The notes: generated by a model from the sequence alone, not told the origin. A stretch of DNA of 64,000 bases from Corella eumyota (GCA_963082875.1 OY720100.1:12548591-12612590), one strand, 5' to 3'; positions 26,301 through 39,315 are shown, counted from the stretch's first letter. Program-made: numbers and translations.

Positions 26301-26771
26301 GTACTTTTTATGTTAAACCTATTTTTTTTAGATTAAAACTGTTTATTACAAAACATGTTTAGTAACTCATGCATCTAATTTTGTCTTATCAAAAAAGGCT
26401 TAATTATTTTTACTAAAATTACAAGCATTCACAACATTCATTTTTACATTTCTATTTTTATTTAAAGAAATTTTAGGTGTAAATGGTAATCAGTCTGAAG
26501 TATCTGTTCCTAAAGGAGCTATAATTGGATCTGTTGTTGGAGTTGTTGTGTTAATAATTTTTGTTGTGGTTGTGATTATATTGATGAAGAAAAAAAGGTA
26601 AAAAATCTATGTTGTTATAAATGATTAAATTCGTAAAAAAAAAAAATAAAATATAAATTACATCTTGTTTACATTTTATTCAATTTTAGATCCTTAAGTT
26701 TACCAAAAGAAGCACCTCAAACAGCTGCGCGATCTGGTACAAAATTAATTAAGTTAAACAAAATAAACTAA
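23364..26771 (+). CDS. Gene E: type I receptor that lost its tyrosine-tail exons
   Basis: Thirteen open exons: 23364-23433, 23787-23963, 24164-24314, 24434-24543, 24645-24821, 25054-25254, 25340-25452, 25541-25654, 25767-25943, 26023-26154, 26223-26286, 26477-26597, 26690-26736. They encode about 551 residues with signal peptide, split CTLD with cassette, two FN3-like domains and a transmembrane segment, and are very close to gene B. Exons 14-15 are absent: at about 26812 the sequence jumps to a fragment of the next gene, F. Reading straight on from exon 13 gives a short end (GTKLIKLNKIN) and a stop at 26769-26771, hence the end given here. That product would have no tail tyrosines. Alternatively exon 13 (phase 1) could splice to a phase-1 exon of F. 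The true 3' end is uncertain. Confidence 0.7.
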
Positions 26772-26811
26772 ATTGCATTTTTATTAAAATAATTGTGGTT
26801 TATGTAAAATT

Positions 26812-26875
26812 TTGATGAATGACTTTAAGTTGATGAATGACTTTAAGTTGCAAATGATGAATGACTTTAATAGTA
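26812..26875. repeat. Short direct repeats at the E-F deletion junction
   Basis: Three close copies of an 18-24 bp unit beginning 'gatgaatgactttaa' sit exactly where the gene E intron sequence stops matching its paralogs. The same word occurs once in the spacers near 21892, so the junction probably arose by deletion or template switching involving spacer sequence, with local repeat expansion. Confidence 0.65.
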
Positions 26876-26879
26876 GAAA

Positions 26880-29800
26880 TTTGGTGTTATTAATTTTAGT
26901 AGAGATTTGGCTTCAAATAGTAGAAAATAGTAGAAATTTGGCTTCAATCCGAGATCAACAAACAAATCATTTGATTATTAATCTTATTAACAACAAATAT
27001 AGGGATGATGGTAAGTTACTACGTAGACAAATATTGAACTTTAGATAAATGTTTTTATTATGATGTGTGCATCACTAATTATAATTAACAGACAATAGAA
27101 ATATAATTTCTTTTTTACAAATCTGCTACCTTTTTTGTATTTAAAACAGTAAAGATAACATTATTGTGTCAAGTAACTGTAATAATAGCTTTGAAAGGGG
27201 CAATATATTGGAAAATTATTTATTACTTTTAATAAAAATTTTATTTTTGTGATTGTCATAATATTGTTTATTAAATAATTAGTTTATAATGCTACTAAGA
27301 TTATAATTATAATGCAAAAAATTATGATAAATTTTGTGATAAGTTTGCAAAGGGTGTGGATATTTTACAAGCAAGTTAACCATAAAGGTAATATAGGCAG
27401 AGCATACAGATATGCTTTATTACCTGAAGAAATAAATGGTTGGATGAGTGCTAGACGTTTGGGAGATATTGCTAATGTTGATCTTTATAAAAGGTTTATA
27501 ACATAATAGACTATATATAATAGACTATACAACACTAAAAATGTTTCTTTCTTACATCTACTAAAATAAAAAAAGAACTTAAATTTCTAGTTCAAGACCA
27601 GGATTTACACAACCTTTTACATTTTGCCATTTTCAGTTTGAAAGATGGGGGATAAATGTGGGATTACCACATAATTGTCATACTGAAGCTGGTGTAGCTA
27701 AGTATATAGCCTGTTACAATTTTTAAAATGTTAAAGGTAGTTTTAAGCAATTTTAGTTCGTTGATTTTGGGTAGTAAATACAAAATATTTTTTTAGATAA
27801 ACAATTAAACAATTTTAAACAGTCAATAAAACAATATCTGTTAATATCATATTAAATATAAAATGGAATTGTATTTTTATACACAGGACGAACCGTTATT
27901 GACTTTCAACTTTTTGGATCTACCGATAATGTTAGCTCATTATTAAGATATCGTTTGGGAAGAACCAGTCAACCTTATTCCACCAAGTTAACTGCCACTG
28001 ATGATAGAAATCCTGGTGTTGCTGGGTTTACAAATTTGGAAGGGATTATGTATGTTCCAGGTAATATTGTTTTAAATTTTGTGTTTTAAAATGCATTTTT
28101 TACTTACTAAGCTACAAGATTTTTGTTAATAATTACAAATTCCTTAGGTCTGTTTTGTTGTTTTTTTTTTTCGGATATTTAATTGCTTAATTTTTTTTTA
28201 ATATATGTAGCATATAAACTTTTTGGTTTTTTTATTTATTTTAAATAATCTGTATTTGTGATAATAGGAATAGACAGCCTTATCATAACATAACTAAATT
28301 TCTGTAAGATAAATTAATTTGTGGATTTTATAAGTATATACTGTTTTGCATTGTTTGTGTATATTGTAACATTATGACAATAATGGCCACTTCATGCAAT
28401 CACCTATATATTTAACATTAGTTGATTTTCTTTTTTTAGATATACCAGATACTCATGTAATAATTGGAGCAAAATATTCAGATAACAACTGGGTTTGGCC
28501 TGATCAAACTCCAGTTAACTTCTTTACATTACCACAAACTCCTTCTAATTTGTGCACAGCATTTCATTATCAAAATGGTTTTTGGAATTTAATTCCAATT
28601 AACTGTGCAGAAACATACAACTTTGCCTGTCAATATCAATGTAAATTTTTGTTAAATATTATTTAAAAGTTTTTTGACACTGGACTCACTATTTAATTGT
28701 TTTTGGTTTAACTTTTTATTTAGGTGACATTTTATGTACATTCAGAAATATATATTTACCATTTAGTAATCTTTGTAATATATAACTTGTTTTATGTTAT
28801 GTTTGTAATAAGATTGTTTTTTGACATTTAGTGACTATACAAGCTTATCCTGTACAATGTGATGGTACCTCTATTAATGTAACCTGGAGTACAAATTTAT
28901 TATCATTTCGGTTAACCTATTTTAACTTTAATTTAGTTACACAGGTAAGATGGTGAAAAATGCTATCACTTCATACTGCAATATTCATTGTTTATTAAGA
29001 ATAGTCAGAAAAAAAAATCGATCTGTTTTAAATGTTTTTACAGGTGGATATTTTAATACTCGGAACACAAAACCCAATATTATCAAGTCACTACAGTTAT
29101 AATCAATCTTATACTGTTTTAAAAGGTTTAACACCAAGAACTACCTACATAGCAAGGGTAAGATTTAAACACTGTTTTATGTTTTTTACTAGTTAAAATC
29201 TTTACCCACAAATATGAATTATAGAAAAAAACATTTATTGAATGACAGTTTATATTTAAACAAAATATAGTTTTCTTTTCAGTTTTAAAGTTTTTTTTGC
29301 ATTAGGTGACAGTATCACTGGGTAATTGTGGTAGTCAATCAGTGACATCAAATTCAAGTGTTACAACCAGCTTTGGAATTCCTGATAACATAACTTCATC
29401 TTATGTTGATTCAACTCAACCTAATTGTATTATCAAGTGGCCAACTAGCTATGTGGATAACAATCTTTCATTTGAGGTAAAGTTATAAATAGCCGGCAGC
29501 GTGGTGCATTGGTAAAAACACTTCCTACACTACCATGATGTGGGTTCAATCCCCACTGCTCTTATAATGTGGTGCCCTTCAGTCAGGCGCTATAATCGAT
29601 ATAAACTCCTACTGAGCCAGCACTTAATCAACAGCATAATTACCGGGCAATATAATATTAAAAAAATCGCAAACTCATAAAAGGCAACTTGGGACTGGGT
29701 CGGAGTAACTTATGTTACTCTATGTTTAGGTCAACTAGATGTTTATTATTAACATCTTAAAATTTAAAGAGTCAACGTCAAAAATGTTTCTTGAAAATTT

Positions 29801-31272
29801 TATTTGGTTTAGATTGAAGGTCAAAGCAACACAAATACATCATTGATTACCATTAATCCCAGCTCATTAACTACAATGGAAAATGTATACTTTATGGAAA
29901 TACATTTAGATGTTTATATTTATAACAAAACTGTTTAGTTTAGGGTAATTGTTTTTGAATTTAGAACAAACTTTTTTTTTAATACAATATATTTAGAAGA
30001 AGTTTCATTTTTGTATAAAATATTGTTTTAGATTAGAGCAAGTTCTTAAACAAAAAAATATAAAAAAAATAAATATACAATTCTTTTTTTGTTTGTTTGT
30101 CAATATAAAACATTATTGGTGTTGTTAACTAATAACACATTATCTGTTTTAACTCTTGAACTATTGGACCTATGCAGCTATGAAATAAGTTAGTTGAAAC
30201 TAAATTCTAAATTTTTGGGGTCTAACCATTTTTCCATTGTTGCATGTATTTTACTTATTCAATTTTCCCATGTATTTGTTAAAACTTACTATTAATATTT
30301 TTAAATAAAAAAATTTTATGTGCAAGTGATGGTAAATCTGGATCTGTTGTGTCCAAAGGGGCAATTATTGGTTGTATTGTTGTGGGGGTTGTAGTGTTAG
30401 TTATTATTGTGGTGGTTTTGGATGTTGAAAAAAATGTAAAAATTTTATTTAAATATATGTAACTTTTAAAAAATAAATCTAAAGTTCAGTATCTAATTAT
30501 AATATTATGCAACATAATTTAAAAATAAAGAACATGCAACAATATTGAATTTAACATTGAATCAAGGATTTTTTTCAGGTTTTTAGAAAATTAAGATATA
30601 CAAAGGACTGTACAATCTGGTAAAAAATATATTTTCTTATATTCTTAAAGTTATTCCTAAAGAACTTAAACAATGGCAGCAAAATTAAAAAAGTATTTAT
30701 TTTATAATTTTGTAGGTACTAATATGGTGTTGGAATCTCCATATGCTATTGTTTTTACATAACTGCAGTAAATAAGGTTGGTTTTAGTTTATTTAAATTT
30801 AAAAAGATTTAGCGCATGAGATTGCCGGTTAAATATTGCTTGCAACCATGTTGGTAAGCTAAAATAGTCAAATTTATACACCGAATTAGAACTAAAAACC
30901 AAATTATTTTATCTTCTACAAAGAAACAAATAAGGTTTTTACAACTAAGAAGCCTATTTTGGGCTGTATTTTTTTATGCAGTAAAGTCAGAAAAAAGCGT
31001 TAATGTTCCAGCCTAAAAACTCGTAACTTTTTGATTTATTTAAATCAAGTTGCTTCGAAAAACTCGCCTTTAAGCAAAAGAGTTCTTAAAAGGGCTACGT
31101 TATTAAATAAAAAACAAATTACATTTTTTAACGGTGAAACTTTCGTGCAATTTTATGCTAATTTATGAAAAACCCTTTAATATTATTAAAAGTTATTTAC
31201 CAAGTTTAAGTTTATAATGTAATATTTATCTTTTTTTAGAATTCTGTTTATGAAAACTTCCGCAAACACTAA
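26880..31272 (+). pseudogene. Gene F: 5'-truncated, decayed type II receptor
   Basis: Exon 1 and the first part of exon 2 are missing. Recognisable pieces: exon 2 remainder to 27010, 27344-27493 (1 bp short, acceptor region altered), 27591 to about 27688 (donor lost), 27887-28060, 28440-28640, 28832-28944, 29044-29157, 29306-29476, 29813-29944 (in-frame TAG), about 30032-30050 (exon 11 mostly deleted), about 30325-30435, 30583-30619, 30717-30779 and 31240-31272. Exon 14 has lost the YANV context. Middle exons 5-9 remain well preserved and encode the cassette end (RTVIDFQLFGS), CTLD half 2 and FN3-1. The decay pattern is 5' truncation plus several later hits. Intron 9 holds a SINE that is also present in gene I. 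Confidence 0.8.
29492..29740 (+). mobile_element. tRNA-derived SINE in intron 9 of gene F
   Basis: Starts with a tRNA-like head: an A-box-like 'gtggtgcattggtaaaa' and a clear B box 'gggttcaatcccc' near 29547. A shared body follows (ctgagccagcacttaatca, ...gggactgggtcggagtaac) ending in 'atgtttaggtc'. The same insertion at the same splice-site distance is found in intron 9 of gene I, so it predates the F/I duplication. The family resembles composite SINEs known from Ciona; that match is from memory and unchecked. Confidence 0.85.
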
Positions 31273-32417
31273 TAGATACATCAATTTAAGATTAACAAAT
31301 ATGTAAGTATTCGATTTTAAATATGATGTGGTAAAAACTGAAATAGATTCTTATTTAAGTTTTTTGTAGGGCTAAAATGATTGGGTATTTTGCTTAGCAA
31401 GTAAGCTCTAAAATGATTGGGTATTTTGCTTAGCAAGTTGTACTTCTTGTGACTTTTTTGTGTAAAAATATATTTTTGAAATTTATTTTTGTTTTTCCTT
31501 GTTATTATGTTTGCTATTAAATATTTAAATTGCTCACTGATTGTTCTATTTTACATTTTTTTTCAATAATGAAACAATGTAATTTAAAATATTTTCCGGG
31601 TTCAATTTGTATTGGGACTTGGTAAACTTTACAATTTTAGGTTTTGTTAGCCTTTTCATTAAATGTTCATTGTTAATTATATTTCTATATTAAAGTGCAC
31701 TTACAATAGACCGAAACTCTTACGTGCTTTAACTAACCTTCTGGCTTACGTGCTTTAACTAACCTTCTGGCTGCTTTAACTAACCTTCTGGCTATTACAA
31801 GGAAGTATAGTAGGTTACATGCATACATCTATCTAGACAATTTATGCAACAGACTAAAAAAATGAGTCATGAGTTGTCTATAGTACAAACTTATTACAAT
31901 GTATTGGCATATTAATTTAAAATAAAAGTTTATATATAAGTCAGTTTAGATGTTGAGAATGATATTAAAAGTAATGGCATTTTGTATTATTTGGCAATTT
32001 TTTACCTATTTAGGCTACTGTAAACGTTAATTATTATTACGTTTTTATTATAAAAGTTACATCAACTATTATACTGGTGGCTTAGCTATATACCATTTAG
32101 TAGAAAAAATAAATAGGTTTTGCCTTAAATTTAAAAAAGATTCGTAGGTTTGATTGTTGCTTATTAGAGATGCAATTTTAGAGGTCTTATTCTGTTGAAC
32201 TAACTTGTTTAAAGAACATTAGGCTATAAGTTAACAGTTCGTTCTACGTAATAAATGTTTGTGTAGTATTTATCTTCCTCTATGCTTAGTATTGATTTAC
32301 CGATGAATAATAGGAAGTTACAATTCCCAAACTATATATAAGACTGTGCTTTAATCTTATATATTAGCATTACCCAAGTTTTATGTTTTTCCACTGTAGT
32401 GTATTCGTCGTAAAAAC
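31273..32417. other. Intergenic spacer, paralogous to 45252-46618
   Basis: No gene seen. From about 31440 it closely matches the spacer before gene I, showing that the G and I 5' regions are duplicates. Relative to that copy, about 180-200 bp present at 45815-46005 are missing here, and at the gap a roughly 26-bp word (cttacgtgctttaactaacc...) is repeated in two full copies and one partial copy (about 31708-31796). A second small tandem duplication of about 35 bp lies at 31372-31440. Confidence 0.65.
31372..31440. repeat. Two-copy tandem duplication in spacer
   Basis: Two adjacent near-identical copies of about 35 bp ('aaaatgattgggtattttgc' core). Such a core is absent from the matching spacer at 45350-45500, so the duplication is recent. 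No function suggested. Confidence 0.65.
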
Positions 32418-35400
32418 ATGAAAAATATTGACGTAAAGCTACATAATATGTGTTGGATTTATAAGCTAATTTTAATTATTTTATATATTGCAACTTTAAT
32501 TGAAGGAGGTAAGAATTGATTTAATTATTTAATTTTTTTTTAAGTCGGTTTTAAATTAACTATTAATTTGGGAAAGCCCCATTTTATTATTACCACGTGG
32601 ACTTGACCATAAAGATAAACAATATCAGTTTACACTCATAAAAATGTTTTAATGTTTATTAAGCTTGTAGTGACAACGTAGTTGGAATTGGGGATACTGT
32701 CTACAGTTTATCAGAAAATCAACTTAATGTGGAAAATGCTGAAAATTTTTGTAAAGAAAATGGTGAAAATTTGGCTTCAATTCAAAATCAACAAGCAAAT
32801 GATTCGATTATTAATCTTATTAACAACAAATATAGAAATGGTAAGCGTAATAAATTTTAAGCAATTTATAGCTTAACTTAATAATATTGAAGACTGCTTT
32901 TTTTGGCCACATTGCGTAATTTTTGCACGAATATTATGCTCACCAAAAATTGTGTCTACAGGTGGAAATAATTGTCTTTTATCAATTTATATTTTTTACA
33001 ACTTATATTTTTCACTTATGACTCATTTTTTACAAAATATGCTAAAGCTAAGTAACAGCTATTTTGTTGTTTGTGCAATTTAAATACTTATTTTAAAGGT
33101 TTGCAAAGAGTATGGATATTTTACAAAAGAGTACAGAATCAACCACATGAACAGGGTAGAGGATACAGATATGCTTTATCACCTAATGAAACAGATGGTT
33201 GGATGAGTGCTGGACAGTTGGGAGACATTGCTTATGTTGATCTTTATAAAAGGTTTATTATATAACTTGTCATGAAAAACAATAATTAAATGTTTGACTT
33301 AATGCATAACTTTTCTTTATACTTTGTATTAAATATTATGTTGATTTCCATTTGGTTAAAAAAGGCTTAACAATCTAAATAAACTAAAGAAATTTATTTT
33401 AGTTCAAGAGAAGGATTTACACAACCTCTTACATTTTGTCATTCTCGAAATGAAAGATGGGGTATAACAGTGGGACCTAGACCTAATAATTGTGGTGATG
33501 TACCTGGTGAAGGTAAATATGTATTAAACTATTTTTTAAAATAGTGAAAGTATGCTAATTTAAATGTTTTTTCAATTTTTAGTAGTAAATACATAGTATT
33601 TGTAGATAACAACTTTAACAAGCAACAAAACATTGCAAATAATATAATATATATATCATGATTTTTAAAATACAATTAATTGAAATGTCTATATACAGGG
33701 CGAACTGTTTTTGACTTTCAATTTTTTGGATCTCGAAATAATGTTAGTTCATTGGTAAGATATCTTTTAGATAGAGATAGTCAACCTTTTTCCACCAAGT
33801 TAACTGCAACTGATGATTCAAGTCTTGGTATTGAAGGGTTTGTACACTTGCAGGATACTACCTTTGTTCCAGGTAATATTGTTTTAAAAAAAATAAATAA
33901 ATAAAATCGTTTAAATTTATAGCAGAAAATATTGAGCTTCTTGAATCATATCTTAGTTAGTTTTTAATAAATTTTAGTTGTAACGTTTAGGTAAACTATA
34001 AATATACATTAAAAAGTGTGTTTATTAATTGTCTGTTTTTTAAACTTTTTACCCAAAAGTAGAAGAATTCATTTTTTTATAGAAATAGTTGTTTGGTATA
34101 TATATATAGAAATTTTGAATATAAAAACTTTGTAATAATTATTTTTTTATTGCACAGATTCGATTGTTCGTTTATTATGTGTTTAATGGTAACACTTTAT
34201 GTTTAAATAAAAACTTTACTATTTAAAAATGTTACAGATATTTCAGACACTCATGTAATAATTGGAGCAAAATATTTAGATAACAACTGGGTTTGGCCTG
34301 ATCAAACTCCAGTTAACTTCTTTACATTACCACAAACCCCTTCTAATTTGTGCACAGCATTTCATTATGAAAATGGTTCTTGGAATCTAATACCAATTAA
34401 CTGTGCAAAAACATACAACTTTGCCTGCCAATACCAATGTAATTTTTTTAGATATTTAACATTGATAAAAAAAGCAATATATTTGAACACTTTAACATAA
34501 ATAAACGGGAAACGAACAGGAAAAAAAAACAGGAAATCAAACTCAGATACTTTTTATTTTAAAAAGAATCGTGAATACTAATAAAAAGTTAATTTAATAT
34601 TTTGTTTAGTGACCATACAAGCTTACCCTGTACAATGTGATGGTAACTCTATTAATGTAACCTGGAGTACAAATTTGTTATCACTTCAATCAATCTATTC
34701 CAACTTGAACTTAATAACAAGGGTAAAATGATGTAAATAATAATACCTTTATACCATATTTTTTTCTATTTATGTCAAATAATCATAAAAAAAAATGTTA
34801 CAGGTTGAAATTATATTGTCTGGGAGGATACTAGCTATCAACCCATTCGATTATGATCCATTTTATACTGTTTTAGGAGGTTTCACACCAAAAACTACCT
34901 ACATAGCGAGGGTAAGAAAAAAAATTTTAAAATTTTAATTTTTTCTATTTTTATTTTAAGTTAGGTATGTATGTAAGTAAAAAAGTATAACTAAACTAAA
35001 AAAGAAGATTTTTTTGTGTTTATTTATTTGTATAGGTAACGATCAACCTAGGTAATTGTGGTAGTCAATCAGTTACATCAAATTCAAGTGTTACAACCAG
35101 TTTTGGAATTCCTGATGTTATAACTTCATCTTATGTTGATTCAACTCAACCTAATTGTATTATTAGGTGGCCAATACCAACTAGTTATGTGGATGGCATT
35201 TTATCATATGAGGTTAGGAATTTACCAAAACAAAATTTTTCATTTTTTTTTTGTATTTGACAATTTATTTTAGTTTTAAAAAAAATCTTTTTAGATTGAA
35301 AGTCGTGGTAATGATATAAAATATGCGAGAACTTTTGATTCCAAATCATTAAACAAAATGGAAAATCTTTATTTTACTGACATATCCCTCAACGTTTACA

Positions 35401-36614
35401 ATCCTAACACAACTGTTACATTTAGTGTAAGTTATATTTTACTGTGTTAAAGTTTTCTTATTATACAATTGGTTTTAATATTTATTTGTTTCAGATAAGA
35501 GCAATTTCTTGTGATGGTTTTGGAAAATGGGGAAATGTAAATGGAACTTGTAAAACAGGTTTATATATTATTGTACTTTTTATGTTAAACCTAGTTTTTT
35601 TAGATTAAAACTATTTATTGCAAAACATGTTTAGTAACTCATGCATCTATATTTGTCTTATCAAAAAAGGCTTAATTATTTTTACTAAAATTACAAGCAT
35701 TCACAACATTCATTTTTACATTTCTATTTTTATTTAAAAAAATTTTAGGTGTAAATGGTAATCAGTCTGAAGTATCTGTTCCTAAAGGAGCTATAATTGG
35801 ATCTGTTGTTGGAGTTGTTGTGTTAATAATTTTTGTTGTGGTTGTGATTATATTGATGAAGAAAAAAAGGTAAAAAATCCATGTTGTTATAAATGATTAA
35901 ATTCGTAAAAAAAATAAATAAAATATAAATTACATCTTGTTTACATTTTATTCAATTTTAGATCCTTAAGTTTACCAAAAGAAGCACCTCAAACAGCTGC
36001 GCGATCTGGTACAAAATTAATTAAGTTAAACAAAATAAACTAAATTGCATTTTTATTAAAATAATTGTGGTTTATGTAAAATTTAAATCCACATTAATTA
36101 GTTTCGATATTTTAGACTAATTATTAATCTCTTAATTTTGTTTTAAATTTAACTAGAGTAAGTGCTGTGAATGCCTTAAATACTTAGAGTAAGTTCAACT
36201 ACAATTAAATTTGTAACAATTTACAGGTGCTGCTTCTGTACCAGTAGCAGAATCCTCATATGCTAATGTAGTTAACACAATATCAGTTAATCAGGTTAAC
36301 CTAATAAGTAAAATTAAAATATTTTGTTTTAGTAAAATGTTGGCATCTAGATCTACTTTAAACTGTCCTAGTTGTTGGGTATTAAAAAATTCTATTATGG
36401 CTAAAAATATAAGAATTTAAGTTTTAATTTGTATACCTATCATTTAAATGTACTAAAAATTAAAGAAAGAGGATTCAAAAAGTACTTATTTTGATTGTTA
36501 ATTGTAAACATAAAAAATGAAAAGAAATTGTTAATAATACCATGGGTACCCAAATTACAATTTAACATATATATGTTTTCGTTTTTTTTTTAGAATTCTG
36601 TTTATGAAAACTAG
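32418..36614 (+). CDS. Gene G: intact, mosaic type I receptor with tyrosine tail
   Basis: Fifteen exons give 585 residues with no break: 32418-32508, 32664-32840, 33099-33252, 33403-33512, 33699-33872, 34238-34438, 34610-34722, 34804-34911, 35036-35212, 35295-35426, 35495-35558, 35749-35869, 35962-36008, 36227-36294, 36594-36614. Order: signal peptide (about 1-30), CTLD half 1 (to 89), cassette (to 235), CTLD half 2 (to 302), two FN3-like domains (to 500), TM helix about 515-537, tail with Y568 (SSYANV) and Y583 (YEN at the C terminus). Exons 1-8 resemble the phosphatase gene I (the same [11 protein letters not shown] start and [13 protein letters not shown] in exon 8), whereas exons 9-15 and the 3' flank are nearly identical to gene B, so the gene is a recombinant. 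A hAT transposon sits directly after the stop codon. Ligand unknown; surface signalling role inferred. Confidence 0.85.
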
Positions 36615-36615
36615 C

Positions 36616-36623
36616 CTTTAAGC
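36616..36623. repeat. Left 8-bp target site duplication of the hAT element
   Basis: CTTTAAGC, repeated exactly at 39589-39596 on the other side of the element. An 8-bp duplication is the hallmark of hAT transposases. The unoccupied sequence survives after gene B. Confidence 0.9.
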
Positions 36624-36768
36624 CGGTGTTTCTCAACCCCGAGTCCGCGGACTCAAATGAGTCCGCCGAAGGGCCTGGATGAGTCCGCGAGCATTGTTGC
36701 TTAGGGAATTATAATTCAGCCATTATCAGTAATTAGTTCATACTGTTTTAAAAATAAAACGCGGAATA

Positions 36769-37096
36769 CAGTAGAATTCACTTACGATATTCTCGGTTAA
36801 TACAGTCAGCCGCTTATTACCGATACATCCAAATTGCTTGGGACGGAATTATCCGATATATTTGCCATTACAAAAAACGGTTAATACGTTCCAGCTGCCG
36901 CTTAATACACCCGGTCCATACTGTTTTGATAAGAAAATTGTTTTTGACTATGTGCAAATAAACGGCAATTGTGACAAATTAAAGATACCGAATCCGATTT
37001 TTAGGTGCAGTTTAGGAAAGTTTGTTATTACACCTGCCGCTTTTTGCAGCCAAAATCGGCTGGCCCGACGTGGATGCATTGTAACCGAAACTACTG
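36769..37096. mobile_element. Possible nested pogo/Tigger-like short element
   Basis: Begins CAGTAG and ends CTACTG, with TA immediately outside both ends, as expected for Tc1/mariner-pogo insertion. Internal 'ggttaatac' and 'ccgcttaatac' words resemble those of Tigger-type termini. The inner match between the two ends is weak, so this may instead be a native part of the hAT element. No coding capacity is assigned. Confidence 0.4.
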
Positions 37097-37503
37097 TATT
37101 CACTTTTTTTATATATCGTGTTTTAAAATCTTCCTTTATCTTTGTGATGTCATAATAAAGACATTTAGGGCGTTCTTCGTATTACCTTGTGTTGATTAAT
37201 CAGCATATAATTACGAGAGATGCACTGTATCAACAATGGTGAATTAAACAAATTAATTTAGAAAATTAGTCATAGGACTTTAGAGCAGTTTCAGTTAAAG
37301 CAGTGTTGCAGATCTATGGCAAAATTAAGAAATCAATACAAGATAAGGACAACAGCTAAAAAGCTCGAGTTGCTTGACCTCTACAAAACCTTACCTACCG
37401 TTCATTAAGGTATCTTTGTGATGTCATATTAAAGAGTTTTAATTCGTTCTTTTTATCAGTCTGTGTTGATAAGGCAGCATATAATTACCGTAGTTACTTA
37501 AAA

Positions 37504-39315
37504 ATGACTAAAAGAAAGCAAGAGTTTGCATATAATGATGAATACTTGAAGCTTGGATTTACTTCGATTGAGGTAAATGGCGAAGTAAGGCCGCAGTGTG
37601 TGATGTGCTTAACAGTCTTAGCTCACAGCTCTTTAAAGGAAGCAAAACTTCGTCGGCACCTAGAATCAAACCATGGGAATTTTGTTAACAAAACTCTTGA
37701 AGTATTTAAAGAAAAAGAGCATCAGGTGAAGCGAAGTCGCATCGATCGCCCAACTGCTTGGGGAGGAATAGTATATTATCACAGTCATGCAGTGCGTGCT
37801 TCTTTTGCAGTTGCATGGAAAATTGCACATGCAAAAGCGCCTCACACAGCTGGAGAAAATTTGATTAAACCAGCATCTGTCGAAATGGCCAGGATAATGT
37901 GCGGTGATGCTGTTGCTAACAAGTTGACAATGGTTCCTTTGTCAAACGACACCATCAAGCGGCGTATTGAAGAACTCTCAACAAATGTTCTGCAACAAAC
38001 ACTTACTGCCGTAAAACGTTGTGGGGGATTTAGTTTGCAACTGGATGAGACAACAGATATCGTGAGTGATGCACAGCTTATGGTGTTTGTGCGATATTTT
38101 GACACAACTGATTTCGTGGAGCAGTTTTTGTTTTGCCGTCCACTTGCTAAAAAAACCACAGGAGAAGAAATATTCAAGAAAGTTGGTTTTTTCTTTGAAG
38201 AACACGAGCTTGAGTGGTCTAATTGCGTGTCTGTTTGTGCTGATGGTGCTCCAGCCATGATGGGAAGTAAGAAAGGCTTTATGAGTTTTGTGAAAAAGAA
38301 AAACAATAACATTTCAGTTGTTCATTGTCTTCTTCACAGAGAGAATCTTGCAACAAAAGAAATACAAGAAGATCTTGCCATAGTTTTTAAAGAGGTTGTA
38401 TCTGTGGTAAATTACATTAAATCTCGTCCTTTGAACACTCGTTTGTTTCGTGCTTTGTGTGCCGAAATGGAAGCGGAACATAGTGGGCTTCTGTTCCATT
38501 CAAATATTCGTTGGTTGTCACGAGGTAAAGTGCTTGAGAGAGTGGCTACCCTTAAAGATGAAACCCACACTTTTTTAAAAGAGCAAAATCATGAACTTGC
38601 TAATCGCTTTCGTAACGATGAATGGATTGCGAAGTTGCTATTCTTGTCTGATTTTTTCAGCTATGTGAACCAACTGAATGGTTCTATGCAAGGAAGAGAA
38701 AAACTATTTTTTGATGTTTTGGAAAGTATTGAAGCATTTAAAAGGTAAAATAAAGCTGTGGATGCATCGAATGATAAGTCGAAGGTTAGCCGCTTTTCCA
38801 GCATTGAACTTATTTGTGGAAGAGAAAGATATTAATTTGGAGGTCATTCTTCCCATCTTTCTTGAGCACCTCACCTTAACACATTTGTTTCTGAATTGGA
38901 TCGATACATTCCTTCTAACGATCATTGCAAAATCTTTAATTGGGTTCGAAATCCTTTTCAGGTGTCAGCGCTAGAAGTTCATTCAGATATGGACTGCATT
39001 GCAGAACAGTTGCTTGAATTGCAAAGTCGACAGATGTGGAAAGACGAATTTAAAAAACTGTCTTTAACTCAATTTTGGGCAAATGTGCAGTCAATGGAGC
39101 CTAGTCTTTTCGATCTCTGCAAGCAAGCTGCAACGGCTCTTTTGTCCTTTCCAACGACTTACTTATGTGAATCTGGCTTTTCAACACTGACGATGATCAA
39201 GACGAAATATCGCAATAGACTTCAACTGGAAGATGACATCAGATGTGCATTGGCAACCATAACACCGGAATTCGATAAACTTGCAATGCGAGTTCAAGGA
39301 CAAGGCTCTCATTAA
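37504..39315 (+). pseudogene. hAT transposase gene with frame interruptions
   Basis: The first frame, 37504-38748 (414 residues), starts with a BED zinc finger (C32, C35, H52, H57). It continues into the RNase-H-like catalytic core with LDETTD (D181) and CADGAPAM (D247), features of ZBED5/Charlie-like hAT transposases. The similarity continues in a second frame from about 38745 (KIKLWMHRM...). It then enters a third, ending at 39315, which holds the C-terminal hAT dimerisation region (FPTTYLCESGFSTL, IRCALA). Two single-step frame changes, near 38745 and 38890, therefore separate the parts. No intron with convincing sites explains them. The protein would have cut and pasted its own element; here it is most likely dead. 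Family known; activity state inferred. Confidence 0.88.

Noticed and set aside
29492-29560. A genuine tRNA gene
   Set aside because: A- and B-box-like words are present, but there is no convincing cloverleaf, and the unit repeats as a SINE with a common non-tRNA body.
37842-38312. 156-residue open frame on the - strand
   Set aside because: Shadow of the hAT transposase, which has clear family motifs on the + strand.
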